32,745 nt of DNA, taken from the NCBI RefSeq assembly GCF_001311195.1, contig NZ_BBAJ01000021.1:1-32745 (forward strand), in the 5' to 3' direction. Source of the stretch: Lacticaseibacillus camelliae DSM 22697 = JCM 13995 (GTDB lineage: Bacteria; Bacillota; Bacilli; Lactobacillales; Lactobacillaceae). This document shows positions 1 to 12,527 of this stretch, one piece after another. Within the stretch, counting starts at the first letter, position 1. Each line of letters opens with the position of its first letter. The translations under genes were made by a program, and so were the position numbers. The notes beneath the pieces are model-generated. The model made no database searches, was not told where the DNA came from, and saw nothing but the letters and a program-made list of their open reading frames with translations.

Positions 1-546
1 CGCTGCGGGCTGGCGGATCGAGCCGCCGGTATCGGTGCCCAGCGCCATCGGGAGCTGGCCTGAGGCAACCGCCGCCGCAGAGCCGCCTGACGAACCGCCT
101 GGCACCTTGGTGTGATCCCAGGCGTTTTTGGTGGTCTTGAAAGCCGAGTTTTCGGTCGACGAACCCATCGCAAACTCGTCCAGATTCAGCTTGCCAGCAA
201 TGATGGCGCCAGCCGCCTGGAGCTTTTCGACCACGGTCGCATCGTAAATCGGCACAAAATTACCCAGGATCTTCGAGGCCGCGGTAGTCTTCAAGCCCTT
301 GGTGACGATGTTGTCCTTGATGCCCACCGGCACACCGGCAAAGGGCTTGTCCGCCGCGATGCCCGCGACGTCCTGAGCCGCGGCAGCCTGTTTGGCACCG
401 TCCTCATTCAGGGTCAAAAACGCGTCGATTTCAGGGTCGATCCGCTTGATCTCGGCAAAGGTCTGCTCGGTGAGGTCAGCCGCGGTGAGTTTGCCCGCCT
501 GGAGCTGCTCGTGAAGCTTGGTAATATCCAGATTGAAGTAACTCAC
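1..546 (-). CDS. gatA: Glutamyl/aspartyl-tRNA amidotransferase subunit A, N-terminal part (cut by window edge)
   Basis: Amidase subunit of GatCAB, which converts Glu-tRNA(Gln) and Asp-tRNA(Asn) to the amidated forms in the cytoplasm, using ammonia freed from glutamine. The 182 codons seen read without a break from a GTG start at 546. The amidase-signature Ser-cisSer-Lys triad is visible: Lys in GIKDN (about residue 77), Ser in PGGSSGG (about 152) and Ser in TDTGGSIRQP (about 176). The GTG lies 3 bases after the gatC stop, so the two genes are surely co-translated. The GGAGGA site for this start sits inside the end of gatC. gatB would follow beyond the left edge. Identity is very secure; only the C-terminal two thirds are missing. 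Confidence 0.96.
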   Translation of the reverse strand, partial: MSYFNLDITKLHEQLQAGKLTAADLTEQTFAEIKRIDPEIDAFLTLNEDGAKQAAAAQDVAGIAADKPFAGVPVGIKDNIVTKGLKTTAASKILGNFVPIYDATVVEKLQAAGAIIAGKLNLDEFAMGSSTENSAFKTTKNAWDHTKVPGGSSGGSAAAVASGQLPMALGTDTGGSIRQPAA

Positions 547-549
547 GGC

Positions 550-846
550 TTAATCGTCCTCCTTATCGATGATCGACGGCACTTGAATCAGCGTGCCCTT
601 CTTGGTCGGCACGTTCGAAAGCAGCGCCTTCACGTCGGTGTCGTTCTGCGCCACGTCCTCGCGCATCACATTTTCAAGGTGAATACTCTGGGTGGTCACA
701 GGCACGTCCGTGGTATCGACGGTCTCAAGTTGTGCGACCATGTTCAAGATCTCATCGAGTTGGGCCGTGTACTGCTGCAGCTCGTCTTCCGAAAAGGCCA
801 ATTTCGCCAATCCGGCAACATGCGCCACACTGTCTTTTGAAATCAT
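550..846 (-). CDS. gatC: Glutamyl/aspartyl-tRNA amidotransferase subunit C
   Basis: Small 98-residue subunit that wraps between GatA and GatB and stabilises the complex. The N-terminus (MISKDSVAHVAGLAKLAFSEDE) and the length fit the family. The C-terminal half carries the usual 'ENVMREDV' segment that precedes GatA. An AGAAGG-like ribosome site precedes the ATG. It lies 127 bases after camS. That gap holds a weak terminator for camS and a TGG-TAAACT extended -10-like sequence (about 889-897), so gatC may have its own promoter besides read-through. Confidence 0.95.
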   Translation of the reverse strand: MISKDSVAHVAGLAKLAFSEDELQQYTAQLDEILNMVAQLETVDTTDVPVTTQSIHLENVMREDVAQNDTDVKALLSNVPTKKGTLIQVPSIIDKEDD

Positions 847-939
847 GTTCTCTACCTTCTTCGCTTTTGCTTGGGGATTTAATCACTTTAGTTTACCATA
901 CGAACACTGCAGGCCCGCGCGCAGGCCGCATTTTTTCAC

Positions 940-964
940 AAAAACAGCCCAGGTTGCCCTGGAC
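940..964 (-). terminator. Rho-independent terminator after camS
   Basis: On the minus strand a 7-bp stem (GTCCAGG / CCTGGGC) with a GCAA tetraloop is followed at once by TGTTTTT. It starts about 10 bases past the camS stop. The stem is short, so partial read-through into gatCA is likely. Confidence 0.6.
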
Positions 965-973
965 TGCCGCCGC

Positions 974-2123
974 TTAGTAACTATCGAACACGTGGGTCGT
1001 GAAGTCCTTCTGTCCGCTGTCGCGTGCCAGGAAGGCCTGCGGACCCGAAGTCGCCTGCACCGTGATTTGAATCTTGACACCGCTTGGCAGATACTTGGAC
1101 GCCATTGAGCTGACGTACTGCGTGAAGCTTTGAATCTCGGTCAGCCCGTAGAACTGCGTGTTGATGGTGACATTCAGGCCGGCCAGCTGGTTATCCTCGT
1201 AGTGCGCCTGCGCCGTGACCCCGGCCAGCGTCGGGAAGAAGTTCTCAACGTTGCTCTGGAAATTATTAAAATCATCCGACACAGTCTGGTTGATCGGCTT
1301 CTTGTTGTCGACTGTCGGCAGCACTTCATTCTGCTGATTGACCGGCTTCCAGCTCTGAAGCGAGTCGCCGGACGTGGAGACCACGTAATCAAAGTAGGTC
1401 CCGCCGACCAGCGAGTCGCGCGCCGCCAGCTTGTACAGTGCGATCACGATCGGGGTATCTTGCTGACGCCTTTCATCTTGCGGACCCGCGCCACGACCTC
1501 TTTGGCCATGCGCCGGCCTTGCTGCGTCATGGCGCGTCGGTGATGTGCGTGGTGTAAGTGGCGCCATACTGCTGCTTTTCGTAGTAATCGTACTCGTTCA
1601 TCCCCAGCGCGATCGAGACCCCGCCCAGACTCATTGACGAGCCGCTTTGGGTCATGTAGTCCTGCTCCAAAATGGTTTGCAGGTACGTCGGCACGCGCTT
1701 GTTGGGGTCAGTGCTGCTGTTACTCTTCGGGTTCAGGCCATCCTGATCCGAGCTAGAGCGGTGCGCCAACCACTTCTTCGTGGTCGCCGTCGAGAGCAGT
1801 TGCCCTTCTTCGAACACATACTTAGAGGTGGCAAACTGCTTCTTGGAAATTTCCTGCAGGCCGGCCTCCATGCTCTTGATGTTGAACGCATTGCCGTCCT
1901 GCTGATTCTGCGTCAGCTGCAGCCCGCGGGCGCTCGAGGTCTGATAGCGGCCGTCCTTGATGACCCCTTCGTAGGTCCCGGAGTCCGAGGTGCCGGTGGT
2001 CGTGTACTTGCTCGTGCTGCTTGAGCCGGTGGTCCCGCTGGTGCCCGAATTAAAGTTCAGGTTGCCGCAGGCCGCAAGCAGCACTGCCGTTGCGACCAAT
2101 GCCGCAGTCAGAATTTTCTTCAT
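974..2123 (-). CDS. camS: CamS family sex-pheromone lipoprotein (two frame breaks as given)
   Basis: Membrane-anchored lipoprotein whose processed signal peptide gives sex-pheromone-like peptides in enterococci and staphylococci; its cellular role is poorly known. The start is the ATG at 2123, read from a GAGG site; upstream GTG/TTG codons overlap that site. Residues 1-20 form a lipoprotein signal ending in the lipobox LLAAC, followed by a Ser/Thr/Gly-rich linker. The C-terminal block (TPIVIALYKLAARDSLVGG...) is the CamS core. The frame breaks twice, near 1525 and 1465; each is cured by restoring one base (between ACC GAC GCG and CCATG, and one A in AGCAAGAT). The repaired protein is about 383 residues, normal for the family. 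Its place between ligA and gatC is conserved in lactobacilli. Confidence 0.9.
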
Positions 2124-2138
2124 CAACCAATGCCTCAC

Positions 2139-4153
<2,015 letters not shown>

Positions 4154-4168
4154 CTCGCTGCCTCCTGT

Positions 4169-6426
4169 CTAATCGACGTGCTTGGTGATCGGGGCGAAAG
4201 CCGCCAGCAGTCGCTTGACCCCCATGTCCGGAAAGGCGATGTCCAGCTCCTGGTCGTCGCCTTTGCCAGACACTTTGACGATGGTGCCGATGCCCCACTT
4301 GCGGTGCTCAGCCTTGTCGCCGACGGTCCAGGTCACCTTGCCGGCCGTGCTGGTCGGCGCCCCGGCATTGTCCACCACCTTGGCCCGCGTGCCTTGCGGG
4401 TGCCGCGAGTAGGTTGGCGTCACGGCCCGCGCCGTGCGATTGGCCTCGCGGTCGAACGGATAACTCGACTTTGGCGCCTGCTGCCCAACGGTTTCCAGCA
4501 GCTCCGGCTCAATCTCATCGATGAAGCGGCTTTGCGGGTTGTTCTGCCGCTGGCCATACAGCATCCGGGCATAAGCGTTGCTCAGGTACAGCTTCGACTT
4601 GGCCCGCGTGATGCCAACGTACGCCAGTCGCCGCTCCTCTTCCATTTCCTTCTCGTCCATGGCTGAGCGCGAAAGCGGGAACAGGCCCTCCTCCATGCCC
4701 ACCAGGAACACGACTGGAAACTCCAGGCCCTTGGCGGCGTGCAGCGTCATCAGCGTGACCTCCTGGCGTCTTCTTCGACCTCGTCTTGGTCCGACACCAG
4801 CGCTAAGTCGGCGATGAAGTCGACAAAAATGTCACTGTTTTCGTCTTCCGGTTCGTAGCGCTCGTCAAACTGCTGGGTGACGGAAAGCAGTTCCTGCAAG
4901 TTCTCAATGCGCGTATCCGCCTCGACCGTGCCGGCGTTTTTCAGCGTCGGCAGGTAGCCGGTATCATCCAGAATGGCCTGCATCAGGTCCGTGACCGTGC
5001 CCTTGTCCTTTTTGGCCTGAATTTGCTTGATGGTGCTGCCAAATTTGGCCAGTGCGCCGCGCGCCTTGCCCGAAACATCAGACAGCTCGGCGTTTTGCGC
5101 CGCTTCCAGCAGCGACCAGCCGTTTTGCGTGGCAAAGGCCTGCAGCTTCTCCATCGACGTGTCCCCGATGCCGCGCTTAGGCTCGTTGACGATCCGGTTG
5201 AAGCTCATGTCGTCATCCGGGTTGATCACCAGCCGAAAATAAGCCAACGCGTCCCTAATTTCCTTACGGTCGTAGAACTTGTGACCGCCGACCATCTTGT
5301 AGGGAATGTTGCTTTTGACAAAGGCCTCTTCAATCGCGCGGGACTGAGCGTTGGTGCGGTACAGCACGGCAAAATCACCATACTTGCGCTTGCCAACGCG
5401 GATGTCCTGCTCAATCGTTTTGATGACAAAATAGGCCTCGTCCAACTCGCTTTGCGCCCGGTAGTAGGTGATCTTGTCACCGGTTTTGTTCTCGGTCCAC
5501 AGCGTCTTGACCTGACGCTTCTTGTTGTTCTTGATCACATCGTTGGCCGCTTGCAGGATGTTCTTGGTCGAGCGGTAGTTCTGCTCGAGCAGCACGACCT
5601 GGGCATCGGGGTAATCCTTCTTGAAGTCCAAAATGTTCTGCATGTTGGCCCCGCGCCAGCCGTAAATGCTCTGGTCGGCATCCCCAACCACGCACAGGTT
5701 GCGGTACCCGTCGGCTAACATGTGCACCAGCTGGTACTGGGCCTCATTAGTGTCCTGGTACTCATCAACGTGAATGTACTGGAATTTGTTCTGATAAAAC
5801 TTCAGCGTCTCCGGATCCTTTTGAAACAGGATGATGGTCTGCATGATCAGGTCGTCAAAATCCAGCGCCTGGTCGGAACGCATGCGCTTCTGGTACTCGG
5901 CGTACACGGTCGCGGTCGTCTGCTCAAACGGGGTGCCGGCAGACTTCGCATACTGCTCAGGCGTTTTCAAGTCGTTCTTGGCGTTGGAAATGGCCGCCAG
6001 CAGCGCCTTGGGATCGTAGCGCTTGGGGTCGATGTTCAAGTCGGCCAGAATGTGCTTCACCAGCGTTTTCTGCTCGGCCGGGTCGGCGATGGTGAACGCC
6101 CGGTTCATGCCCAGCTTCTGAATGTCGCGCCGAAGAATGCGCACGCACAGCGCATGGAAGGTCGAGACCCAGACGTCCTTAGCAAGCTCCGGGTCAAGCA
6201 TTTTGGCGATGCGCTCCTTCATTTCGCGCGCTGCCTTGTTGGTGAAAGTGATGGCCAGGATGCGCCACGGGTTAATCCCTTTTTCCTCGATCAGGTACGC
6301 GACGCGGTGGGTCAAGACGCGGGTCTTGCCCGAGCCGGCGCCGGCCATGATCAAAAGTGGCCCCTCGGTGGCCAGCACCGCCTCGGATTGTTTGTCGTTC
6401 ATGCCTTTCAGTAGTGCATTCGCCAT
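4169..6426 (-). CDS. pcrA: ATP-dependent DNA helicase PcrA (one frame break as given)
   Basis: Superfamily 1A 3'-5' helicase of the UvrD/PcrA group, used in repair and in clearing protein or RNA from DNA. Helicase motifs appear in order: Walker A AGAGSGKT, motif II DEYQDT, motif [17 protein letters not shown], motif [10 protein letters not shown], motif [11 protein letters not shown] and motif [10 protein letters not shown]. The C-terminus is the PcrA-type tail that binds RNA polymerase (W..GD.A.H.KWG.G). The start chosen is the ATG at 6426 ([17 protein letters not shown]), 7 bases after AGGAAGGA; an upstream in-frame ATG at 6519 lacks a site and lies in the terminator region. The frame breaks near 4765 (one C missing in GACGCCAGG). 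Repaired length is 752 residues. Confidence 0.97.
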
Positions 6427-6461
6427 GATATCGTCCTTCCTGCTATGTCTTTGCTTTTCCC

Positions 6462-6470
6462 ATTGTACCA
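6462..6470 (-). promoter_or_regulatory. Candidate extended -10 promoter of pcrA operon
   Basis: TGG-TACAAT lies about 36 bases upstream of the pcrA ATG, directly after the terminator of the upstream gene. There is no good -35 box, as allowed for extended -10 promoters. Confidence 0.5.
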
Positions 6471-6497
6471 AAAAATCCGCCCTCAATACAGCGGCGG
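6470..6497 (-). terminator. Terminator between exonuclease gene and pcrA
   Basis: CCGCC / GGCGG stem with an 11-base loop, followed by ATTTTTT on the minus strand. It separates the 6608-7923 gene from pcrA. Confidence 0.55.
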
Positions 6498-6607
6498 TAG
6501 CACGCGAAAACGGCTTCACAACGGGCTTTAACAGGGTTTAGGCACGCATGGGCCCCAGGCGCGCGACCCGCGAAAATTTTACCGGCGGGCTTTCCTAGTT
6601 GCCCTGA

Positions 6608-7923
6608 TCAGTCGCCCAGCACGCCAGGCTTTAGGCTGGTGGCTTTAAACACCTGGTCGAATTCCGCGACCAGCGCAGCGGGGTCGCGCGCCGAGTCTTG
6701 CAGGTAAGCGTAAAGCGCGTAAGTGGTGACGGCGTCGTACAAGGCGCCATGGGCGAGCAGGCTCAGGCCCAGGTAATGGCGATAGGTCGTCAGGCTGACT
6801 TCGGGGTTGCCCGGCATCGGCCGGACTGCTTGGCCAGCAGCGCCACATCGATCAGGCGGTAGGGCTGCGGATACAGGTTAAACTGGCGGCGCAGGACTGG
6901 CAGATCGCCGCCGTGCATGGAAAAGCCCAGCAGACTGTCCGTGCCGATAAAGTCGACAAACTGACGAATTGCTTCATTGGCGGGCAACCCGTACTGCTTC
7001 AGCGTGTCTTCGTGGATCCCGGTGACGCGCTGGGAGTACATATTCAAATGCCGCCGGGCCGGCACCTGAACGAAGACGTTGAACGTGTCCACAATGTGGT
7101 TGGCCTTGACCTTCACCGCCCCAATTTCGGTGATGAACATGCCTTCCCGCGCATTGCCGCTGGAAAATTCCAAGTCAAACGCCGTGAAGTCGGTCACGGC
7201 CGTCTTGCCGTAAAGCACCTCACGCTCGCCGGGGCTTAAGGCCGCCGAGCGCGTGCGGGGGAACTGCCGGTGAACCAGGTTTTGCGCGCGCACGAGGACC
7301 TCCTGCTGCTGGCCGACACCGGCCCGGCCGCCTTGGCTGCGCACCCCCACGATGATCGCAGGCATCGGCAAAGTCCCCAGAAACCCGTGCAGCCACGGCT
7401 TGGCCAGCTTGGCCTGCGTGACTTTGACACCCGCCTGTTGCGCGGCCTTTAGCGTGCCGCCGGCAACCGGCCCGTACAGGGTCGCGCGGACCGCAGGCGC
7501 GTCCTCATCCAGCCGCCACTGGTGCAAAATCGCCTGCAGCGCCAGCAGCTGGTTTTGAATCTGCCGAATATCGCGCCAGCGCGGATAAAGCGTCTTGGGC
7601 AGTTGCGTGAGATCCCGCAGCGCCAACACGTAACTGTTCAGGATCCCCCGCAGCAGCCGGTCCGCCGCCTGCCCTGGCTTGGGGCCGCGAGGCTGGATCA
7701 CTTGCGAAACGAGTGGCATCGGGACGCCTTGCGCAATGGCGCGCGGCCAGAGGCCCTGCAGCGACAGCACCAACGCGCCATCCTCATTCAAACTGCTGGT
7801 GATCTGCTCTGGGTCCCCGCCAGCAAAGGCCGCCAGCAGCCGCACGGCAGCGGTCAGCTGCTTTGGCCACAGGTCTTCAGCCAGTGGCTTTTGTACTAGT
7901 TGTTTAACTTCCTCGACGTCCAT
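6608..7923 (-). CDS. DEDDh (DnaQ-type) 3'-5' exonuclease with a long unassigned N-terminal domain (one frame break as given)
   Basis: The C-terminal ~180 residues are a DEDDh exonuclease. Exo I is TAFDLEFSSGN (the D-x-E pair), Exo II is GFSMHGGDLPVL and Exo III is AHGALYDAVTTYAL (His and the last Asp). The N-terminal ~235 residues are not recognised; they are leucine-rich and basic, with no visible motif. The start chosen is the ATG at 7923 (MDVEEVKQLV), 8 bases after GGAG; the in-frame ATG at 7974 falls in the -35 box of its promoter. The frame breaks near 6827 (one base missing in GGCCGATGCCGG). Repaired length is about 438 residues. It is flanked by terminators on both sides, so it appears monocistronic. 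Likely nucleic-acid trimming, substrate unknown. Confidence 0.75.
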
Positions 7924-7945
7924 TTGTCCCACTCCATTCGCATTC

Positions 7946-7974
7946 AGCCTACCGAAAAGCAACTGGCTTTGCAA
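7946..7974 (-). promoter_or_regulatory. Promoter of the exonuclease gene
   Basis: TTGCAA, 17 bases, TAGGCT on the minus strand, about 23 bases before the ATG and just after the purB terminator. Confidence 0.55.
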
Positions 7975-7983
7975 GCGCTCACG

Positions 7984-8023
7984 TCACACAAAAACCGCTG
8001 ACGATCGCCAGCGGCCTTGTGTG
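7984..8023 (-). terminator. Terminator of the purine operon (after purB)
   Basis: CCGCTGGC / GTCAGCGG stem (one G-U) with a GATC loop and TTTTT, flanked by an outer CACACAA / TTGTGTG pairing. It lies within 60 bases of the purB stop. Confidence 0.8.
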
Positions 8024-8041
8024 AGCCCAAGTGCTCAGCTT

Positions 8042-9342
8042 CTAGTCGTCACCCAGCCCAATGCGCTCAAAAATCTCATCCACGTGGCGCAGGTGGTAGT
8101 GGTAATCAAAGGCGTCATCCAGCGCCGAGGGATCCAGGCGCTGGTGACCTTCGGATCGGCTTCCAGCAGCTGCCGAAAGTCGCGGTGCTCATCCCAGGCC
8201 TGCGCGGTCTTAGGCTGGACCAAATCATAGGCCGCTTCACGGCTCATGCCGGTTTCGATCAGCTTCAGCATCACGCGCTGGCTGAAGATCAGACCGTGCG
8301 TCTTTTGCATGTTCGCCTTCATCGTTTCCGGGAAGACGTCAAGATTCGTGATGATCCCCGTGAAGCGGTGCAGGATGTAATCAAGCAGCCCGGTGGCATC
8401 CGGCAGCATGATCCGCTCAGCCGAGCTGTGCGAAATGTCGCGCTCATGCCACAGCGGAACGTCCTCAAGCGCCGGTGTCGCGTAGCCGCGAATGATGCGC
8501 GCCAAGCCGGTGACGTTTTCGGAACTGATTGGGTTGCGCTTGTGTGGCATCGCCGAGCTGCCTTTTTGGCCGGGATTAAAGTGCTCCTCGACCTCATGGA
8601 CCTCGGTGCGCTGCAGGTGACGGATCTCCAGCGCAAAGCGCTCGATCGACGTCGCAATTAGACCCAAAGTCTGGATGTAGTGCGCGTGCAGGTCGCGCGG
8701 CAGGACCTGTGTGGAGATCTCCTGAGCGCGAATGCCCAAGTGCTCGCAGACGTAAGCCTCAACGGCTGGCGGCGTGTTTGCAAACGTCCCGACCGCGCCC
8801 GAGATCTTGCCAGCCTCGACATCGGCCGCCGCATCGTCAAAGCGCTTCAGATCGCGCTTGAGTTCGGAGTACCAAGTGGCCAGCACCAGCCCAAACGTGG
8901 TGGGCTCGGCGTGGACCCCGTGGGTGCGGCCCATCATCACCGTGTGCTTGAACTCCTTGGCGCGCCGGCCGACGACGTCCATTAACGCGACCAGGTCGGC
9001 CCGCAAAATCACGTCCGCCTGCTTCAGCACGGCGCCCTGTGCCGTGTCGACCACGTCGGTGCTGGTCAGGCCGAAGTGCACCCACTTTTTCTCGGGCCCG
9101 AGCGACTCCGAAACAGTGCGCGTGAAGGCCACCACATCGTGGCGCGTGACCGCTTCGATTTCGTGAATGCGCTCAACCGTGAAGCTGGCGTTTTTGCGCA
9201 AGGCCTTCACATCGGCCGCTGGAATCTCTCCCAGCTGACTCCAGGCTTCAGCAGCCAGAATCTCAACCTCGAGCCAGGCCTGGTAACGATTCTTTTCTGT
9301 CCACACGGCGGCCATTTCGGGCCGGCTGTACCGATCGATCAT
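8042..9342 (-). CDS. purB: Adenylosuccinate lyase PurB (frame break near C-terminus as given)
   Basis: Cleaves SAICAR and adenylosuccinate, releasing fumarate, in IMP and AMP synthesis. The start [14 protein letters not shown] and the superfamily signature [10 protein letters not shown] (about residue 260-270) identify it, along with TSTDVVDTA and [11 protein letters not shown]. The frame breaks near 8143, where one C of ACCCAGCGCC is missing; repaired, the tail ends RIGLGDD at the TAG at 8042. Repaired length is 433 residues, normal. The ATG lies 1 base after the purK stop, preceded by GAGGAGG inside purK, so translation is coupled. Confidence 0.96.
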
Positions 9343-9343
9343 G

Positions 9344-10467
9344 TTAGTCCTCCTCTGTCAGGTTCAAGTGAAAGTGATCCGTTGCATCCAGCAGTTGGTC
9401 AGCCTCGACCAGCGGCTTGTAAATCGTCATCATCCCAATCAGCTCATCGCCACTGGGGTAAAACTCAAATTGCCACTCCGGCTTGATCCGCACTTGGGTC
9501 ATTGCCGCTGCCGCATCTTCTGCCCGCAGCGGAATCATCACGCCTGGCCGCAGCAACTTTAACTGAGGCAGCGGCCAGCCAAGCAGTGCGCGCATGTGCA
9601 TCGCCACCGGGCTGAAGCCGGTGGTGCTGGCCAGAACGTGGTTGGTGAGTTGTGGGGCCGGATACAGCCGCTTGACATACAGCGACTGGTTAGGCGTCAT
9701 GAACAGCTCAATGCCAAACGCGCCGGTGTAGTTCAGGTGCGCGGCAATCAGTTTGGCCACGCGGGTGATCTCTTGGTGCACGGCATCGCCGCCAGTAGCC
9801 GGTACGAACGCCGCCTGCAGCTGATGATGCGCGAAGACCGTTTGCACCACCGGCATAACCTTGATGTCGTCCCCGTTTTTGACCACGGTGACCGCGTACT
9901 CGGTCGGGTGATCCAGCCACGCCTCAAGAATGTACGGCCGCTGCTGAAGCAACTGCTGAGCGTGGGCAACATCATCGGGACTCGTCAGCCGCAGCTGCTG
10001 ATCCGCCCCCATGTCCTTTTGAATGGGCTTGAGGATCGCCGGCAGCCCAACTGACTCGATGGCCTTGGCAATGTCACTGGGGCCAACAACTTGAGCGTAA
10101 GGCAGTATATTGACGTTGAGATCATCCAGAAATACCATTTCCAAATAGCGGTCCTGCGTGACCGACAAAATGTCGACACCGGAGGGCAGCTGGTGCTTCG
10201 TCGTCAGCTGCTGCAAGGCGTTGCCGTCGACGTTTTCGTTGGCAAACGTCACCACCGTGGCCACTTCGGCGAGCCGCGCCAAAGCCGCCGGATCCGTGGC
10301 CTTGCCAACCAACGGGATATCCGCCAGCGACAGCGCAATGTCGCTTTCACTGGGGGCAAGGATGATGGTGTTCATCCCCATTGCCTTGGCCGCGCCTGCC
10401 ATGCTGTAGGCTAACGGGCCACCCCCGATAATGCCGATCCCAGCACCGGTTGAATAAAATCAGTCAT
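9344..10467 (-). CDS. purK: 5-(carboxyamino)imidazole ribonucleotide synthase PurK (one frame break as given)
   Basis: ATP-grasp enzyme that makes N5-CAIR from AIR and bicarbonate. The N-terminus is [17 protein letters not shown] once one G is restored near 10448 (CAACCGGTGC should read CCGGGT); the rest reads as given. Later residues show the ATP-grasp order: LKPI near the ATP site, then FGIELFMT, where the Glu is a metal ligand. Repaired length is 374 residues, family-typical. The ATG at 10467 overlaps the pbuX stop by 8 bases (ATGACTGA type). purE is not adjacent on this side. Confidence 0.93.
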
Positions 10468-11812
10468 GTTTGTCGCCCTTTCGTGCCTGTGCCCCAGCCT
10501 GCTCATTCAGGCCGTCAGATTCTGGCAGCTCGGCCGGTGGGGTTTTAGCGTTAAACAACAGATTCAAGCCAACGGCAGAAACGCTCGCCAGCAGAATCCC
10601 AGAGGAGAACAACAGCTGCAGGGTCTTCGGCAGGGCCTGAACGATCTGGGGCTGCACGGTCACGCCGAGTCCCAGCCCGATGGAAATCGCGGCGACCAAA
10701 AGGTTCTTGTCGTCGTGAAAATCGACCTCCTGCAGCATTCGAATTCCCTGCACGGCCACCATGCCGAACATCACTAGCATGGCCCCGCCCAGCACGGGGT
10801 TCGGGATGATCGTGGCCAGCGCCCCGATTTTGGGCAACAGGCCCAGCAGGACCAAGAACATGGCGGAAAACATCACCGGCTTGCGCGTCTTAATGCCCGA
10901 AAGCTGCACCAGCCCCACGTTCTGGGAAAACGTGGTATATGGGAAGGTGTTGAAAATGCCGCCCAGCATCACGGCCAGCCCCTCAGCACGGTAGCCTTTT
11001 TTCAAATCGGCGCTTTCGATCTTGCGGTCGACCACGTCCCCCAGCGCGAAAAACACCCCGGTCGACTCGACCATGGAGGTCAAGGAGATCAGGATCATCG
11101 TTAAAATGGAGCTCCACTCAAAGTGCGGCACCCCGAAGTAAAACGGCGTAGGCACGTGGAACCAACTGGCTTCAATCACCGGCCGAAAAGACACCATGCC
11201 CATCAGCCCGCCGAGGACCGAGCCCCCGATCAGGCCAATAAGGATCGCGATTGAACGCACAAACCCCTTGCCCCAGACATTGAACGCTAAAATCAGGAGC
11301 ACCGTGAACATCCCGACGATCAAATTCGCGCCTGAGCCAAAACTTTTGGCTGCGACGTTGCCGCCGCCCAGGTTCTGAAACGCCACCGGGATTAGTGACA
11401 GACCGATTACCGTGATCAAACTGCCAGTCACCAGCGGCGGAAACAGTCGGCGCAGCTTGGCGAACGGCCCGGCGATCAGAAAAACAAAAACGCCGGCCGC
11501 AATGATGGCCCCGTACATCGTCTGAATGTCGAATTTCTGCCCAATCATGATGAGTGGCGCCACGGCCTGCACCGCGCACCCTAAGACGACCGGCAACCGA
11601 ATGCCGAAGAACTTGTTGCCAAATACCTGCAGCGCCGTGGCGATCCCACACATGAAAATGTCGATCGACACCAGGTAGGTCATCTGCTCGCTGGAAAAAT
11701 GCAGGGCCGACCCAATCAAAATCGGAACCAAGACGGATCCCGAGTACATGGCCAACAGGTGCTGAATGCCCAGTACTGCGGCTTTGGGCGCGGATAACTC
11801 AGACTGTTTCAT
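10460..11812 (-). CDS. pbuX: Xanthine permease (NCS2/nucleobase:cation symporter family)
   Basis: Integral membrane proton symporter for xanthine, 450 residues and intact. The start MKQSELSAPKAAVLGIQHLLAMYSG and the motif around SMVESTGVFFALG, followed by QNVGLVQLSG, are typical of NCS2 xanthine/uric-acid permeases. About 12-14 hydrophobic segments are visible. It lies 9 bases after xpt with AGGAGG in the gap, so xpt and pbuX form the usual salvage pair: import of xanthine and its conversion to XMP. Confidence 0.93.
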   Translation of the reverse strand: MKQSELSAPKAAVLGIQHLLAMYSGSVLVPILIGSALHFSSEQMTYLVSIDIFMCGIATALQVFGNKFFGIRLPVVLGCAVQAVAPLIMIGQKFDIQTMYGAIIAAGVFVFLIAGPFAKLRRLFPPLVTGSLITVIGLSLIPVAFQNLGGGNVAAKSFGSGANLIVGMFTVLLILAFNVWGKGFVRSIAILIGLIGGSVLGGLMGMVSFRPVIEASWFHVPTPFYFGVPHFEWSSILTMILISLTSMVESTGVFFALGDVVDRKIESADLKKGYRAEGLAVMLGGIFNTFPYTTFSQNVGLVQLSGIKTRKPVMFSAMFLVLLGLLPKIGALATIIPNPVLGGAMLVMFGMVAVQGIRMLQEVDFHDDKNLLVAAISIGLGLGVTVQPQIVQALPKTLQLLFSSGILLASVSAVGLNLLFNAKTPPAELPESDGLNEQAGAQARKGDKHD

Positions 11813-11821
11813 CGCGTCCTC

Positions 11822-12397
11822 CTAGTCTTCTTTGAAAATCACTTGACCATTTTCAAATGCCGCGATGCGGGCGAGCGCCTCGACGTGAATGTGACGCTGG
11901 TCCAGCAGCGCGCGGCCTTTTTGGAAGCTCTTTTCAATGACGACGCCGACCCCTTCCAGGTGCGCCTGGGCCTGGGCGATGATGTCGATTAGGCCTTCGA
12001 CCGCCTGGCCGTTGGCAAGGAAGTCATCGATGATCAGCACGTGGTCATCTGGGCCGAGGAACTTGGTTGCGATGGCGATCGTGTTGGCCGTCTTCTTCGT
12101 AAAGGAATAGACCTCAGCAGTGTAAAGGTGATCCTTCAGCGTCAGGCTCTTGTGCTTGCGCGCAAACACGACCGGCTTGTGAAACGCCATGCCAGCCGCG
12201 AGCGCTGGCGCGATGCCGGAGCTTTCGACGGTCAGGATCTTCGTAATCGGGACGTCCTTGAACCGCTGGTAAAACTCGGTGCCAAGCGCTGCCATTAAAT
12301 CCGGATCGATCTGGTGATTCAAAAAGCTGTCTACCTTAAGGACATCCGCGCCCAATACCTGTCCGTCCTGCCTGATCCGATCCTCTAGTAATTTCAC
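11822..12397 (-). CDS. xpt: Xanthine phosphoribosyltransferase
   Basis: Converts xanthine and PRPP to XMP. The PRPP loop is VLIIDDFLANGQA; the N-terminus is KLLEDRIRQDGQVLGADVLKVDSFLNHQIDP as in other Xpt proteins. The start chosen is the GTG at 12397, 5 bases after GGGGAG, giving 191 residues (family norm). An in-frame ATG at 12454 would add a 19-residue tail not usual for Xpt, although it too has an AAGGA site. First gene of the xpt-pbuX-purK-purB operon. Confidence 0.93.
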   Translation of the reverse strand: MKLLEDRIRQDGQVLGADVLKVDSFLNHQIDPDLMAALGTEFYQRFKDVPITKILTVESSGIAPALAAGMAFHKPVVFARKHKSLTLKDHLYTAEVYSFTKKTANTIAIATKFLGPDDHVLIIDDFLANGQAVEGLIDIIAQAQAHLEGVGVVIEKSFQKGRALLDQRHIHVEALARIAAFENGQVIFKED

Positions 12398-12527
12398 TGC
12401 TACTCCCCATCCTTCTTCGCGGTTTGCCGCACTTAGTTGCACAAATTCTAACATAGTTCAGGGTCCTTCACAATTTGCGCCGGGGCGAATGTGTGACTTT
12501 TTGCTTGCCTAATTTGCTGACAAAATT

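Noticed and set aside
112-840. 242-codon plus-strand frame opposite gatA/gatC
   Set aside because: It is the complement of two well-recognised genes and has no ribosome site or family resemblance. The same holds for the other long plus-strand frames opposite ligA, pcrA and pncB.
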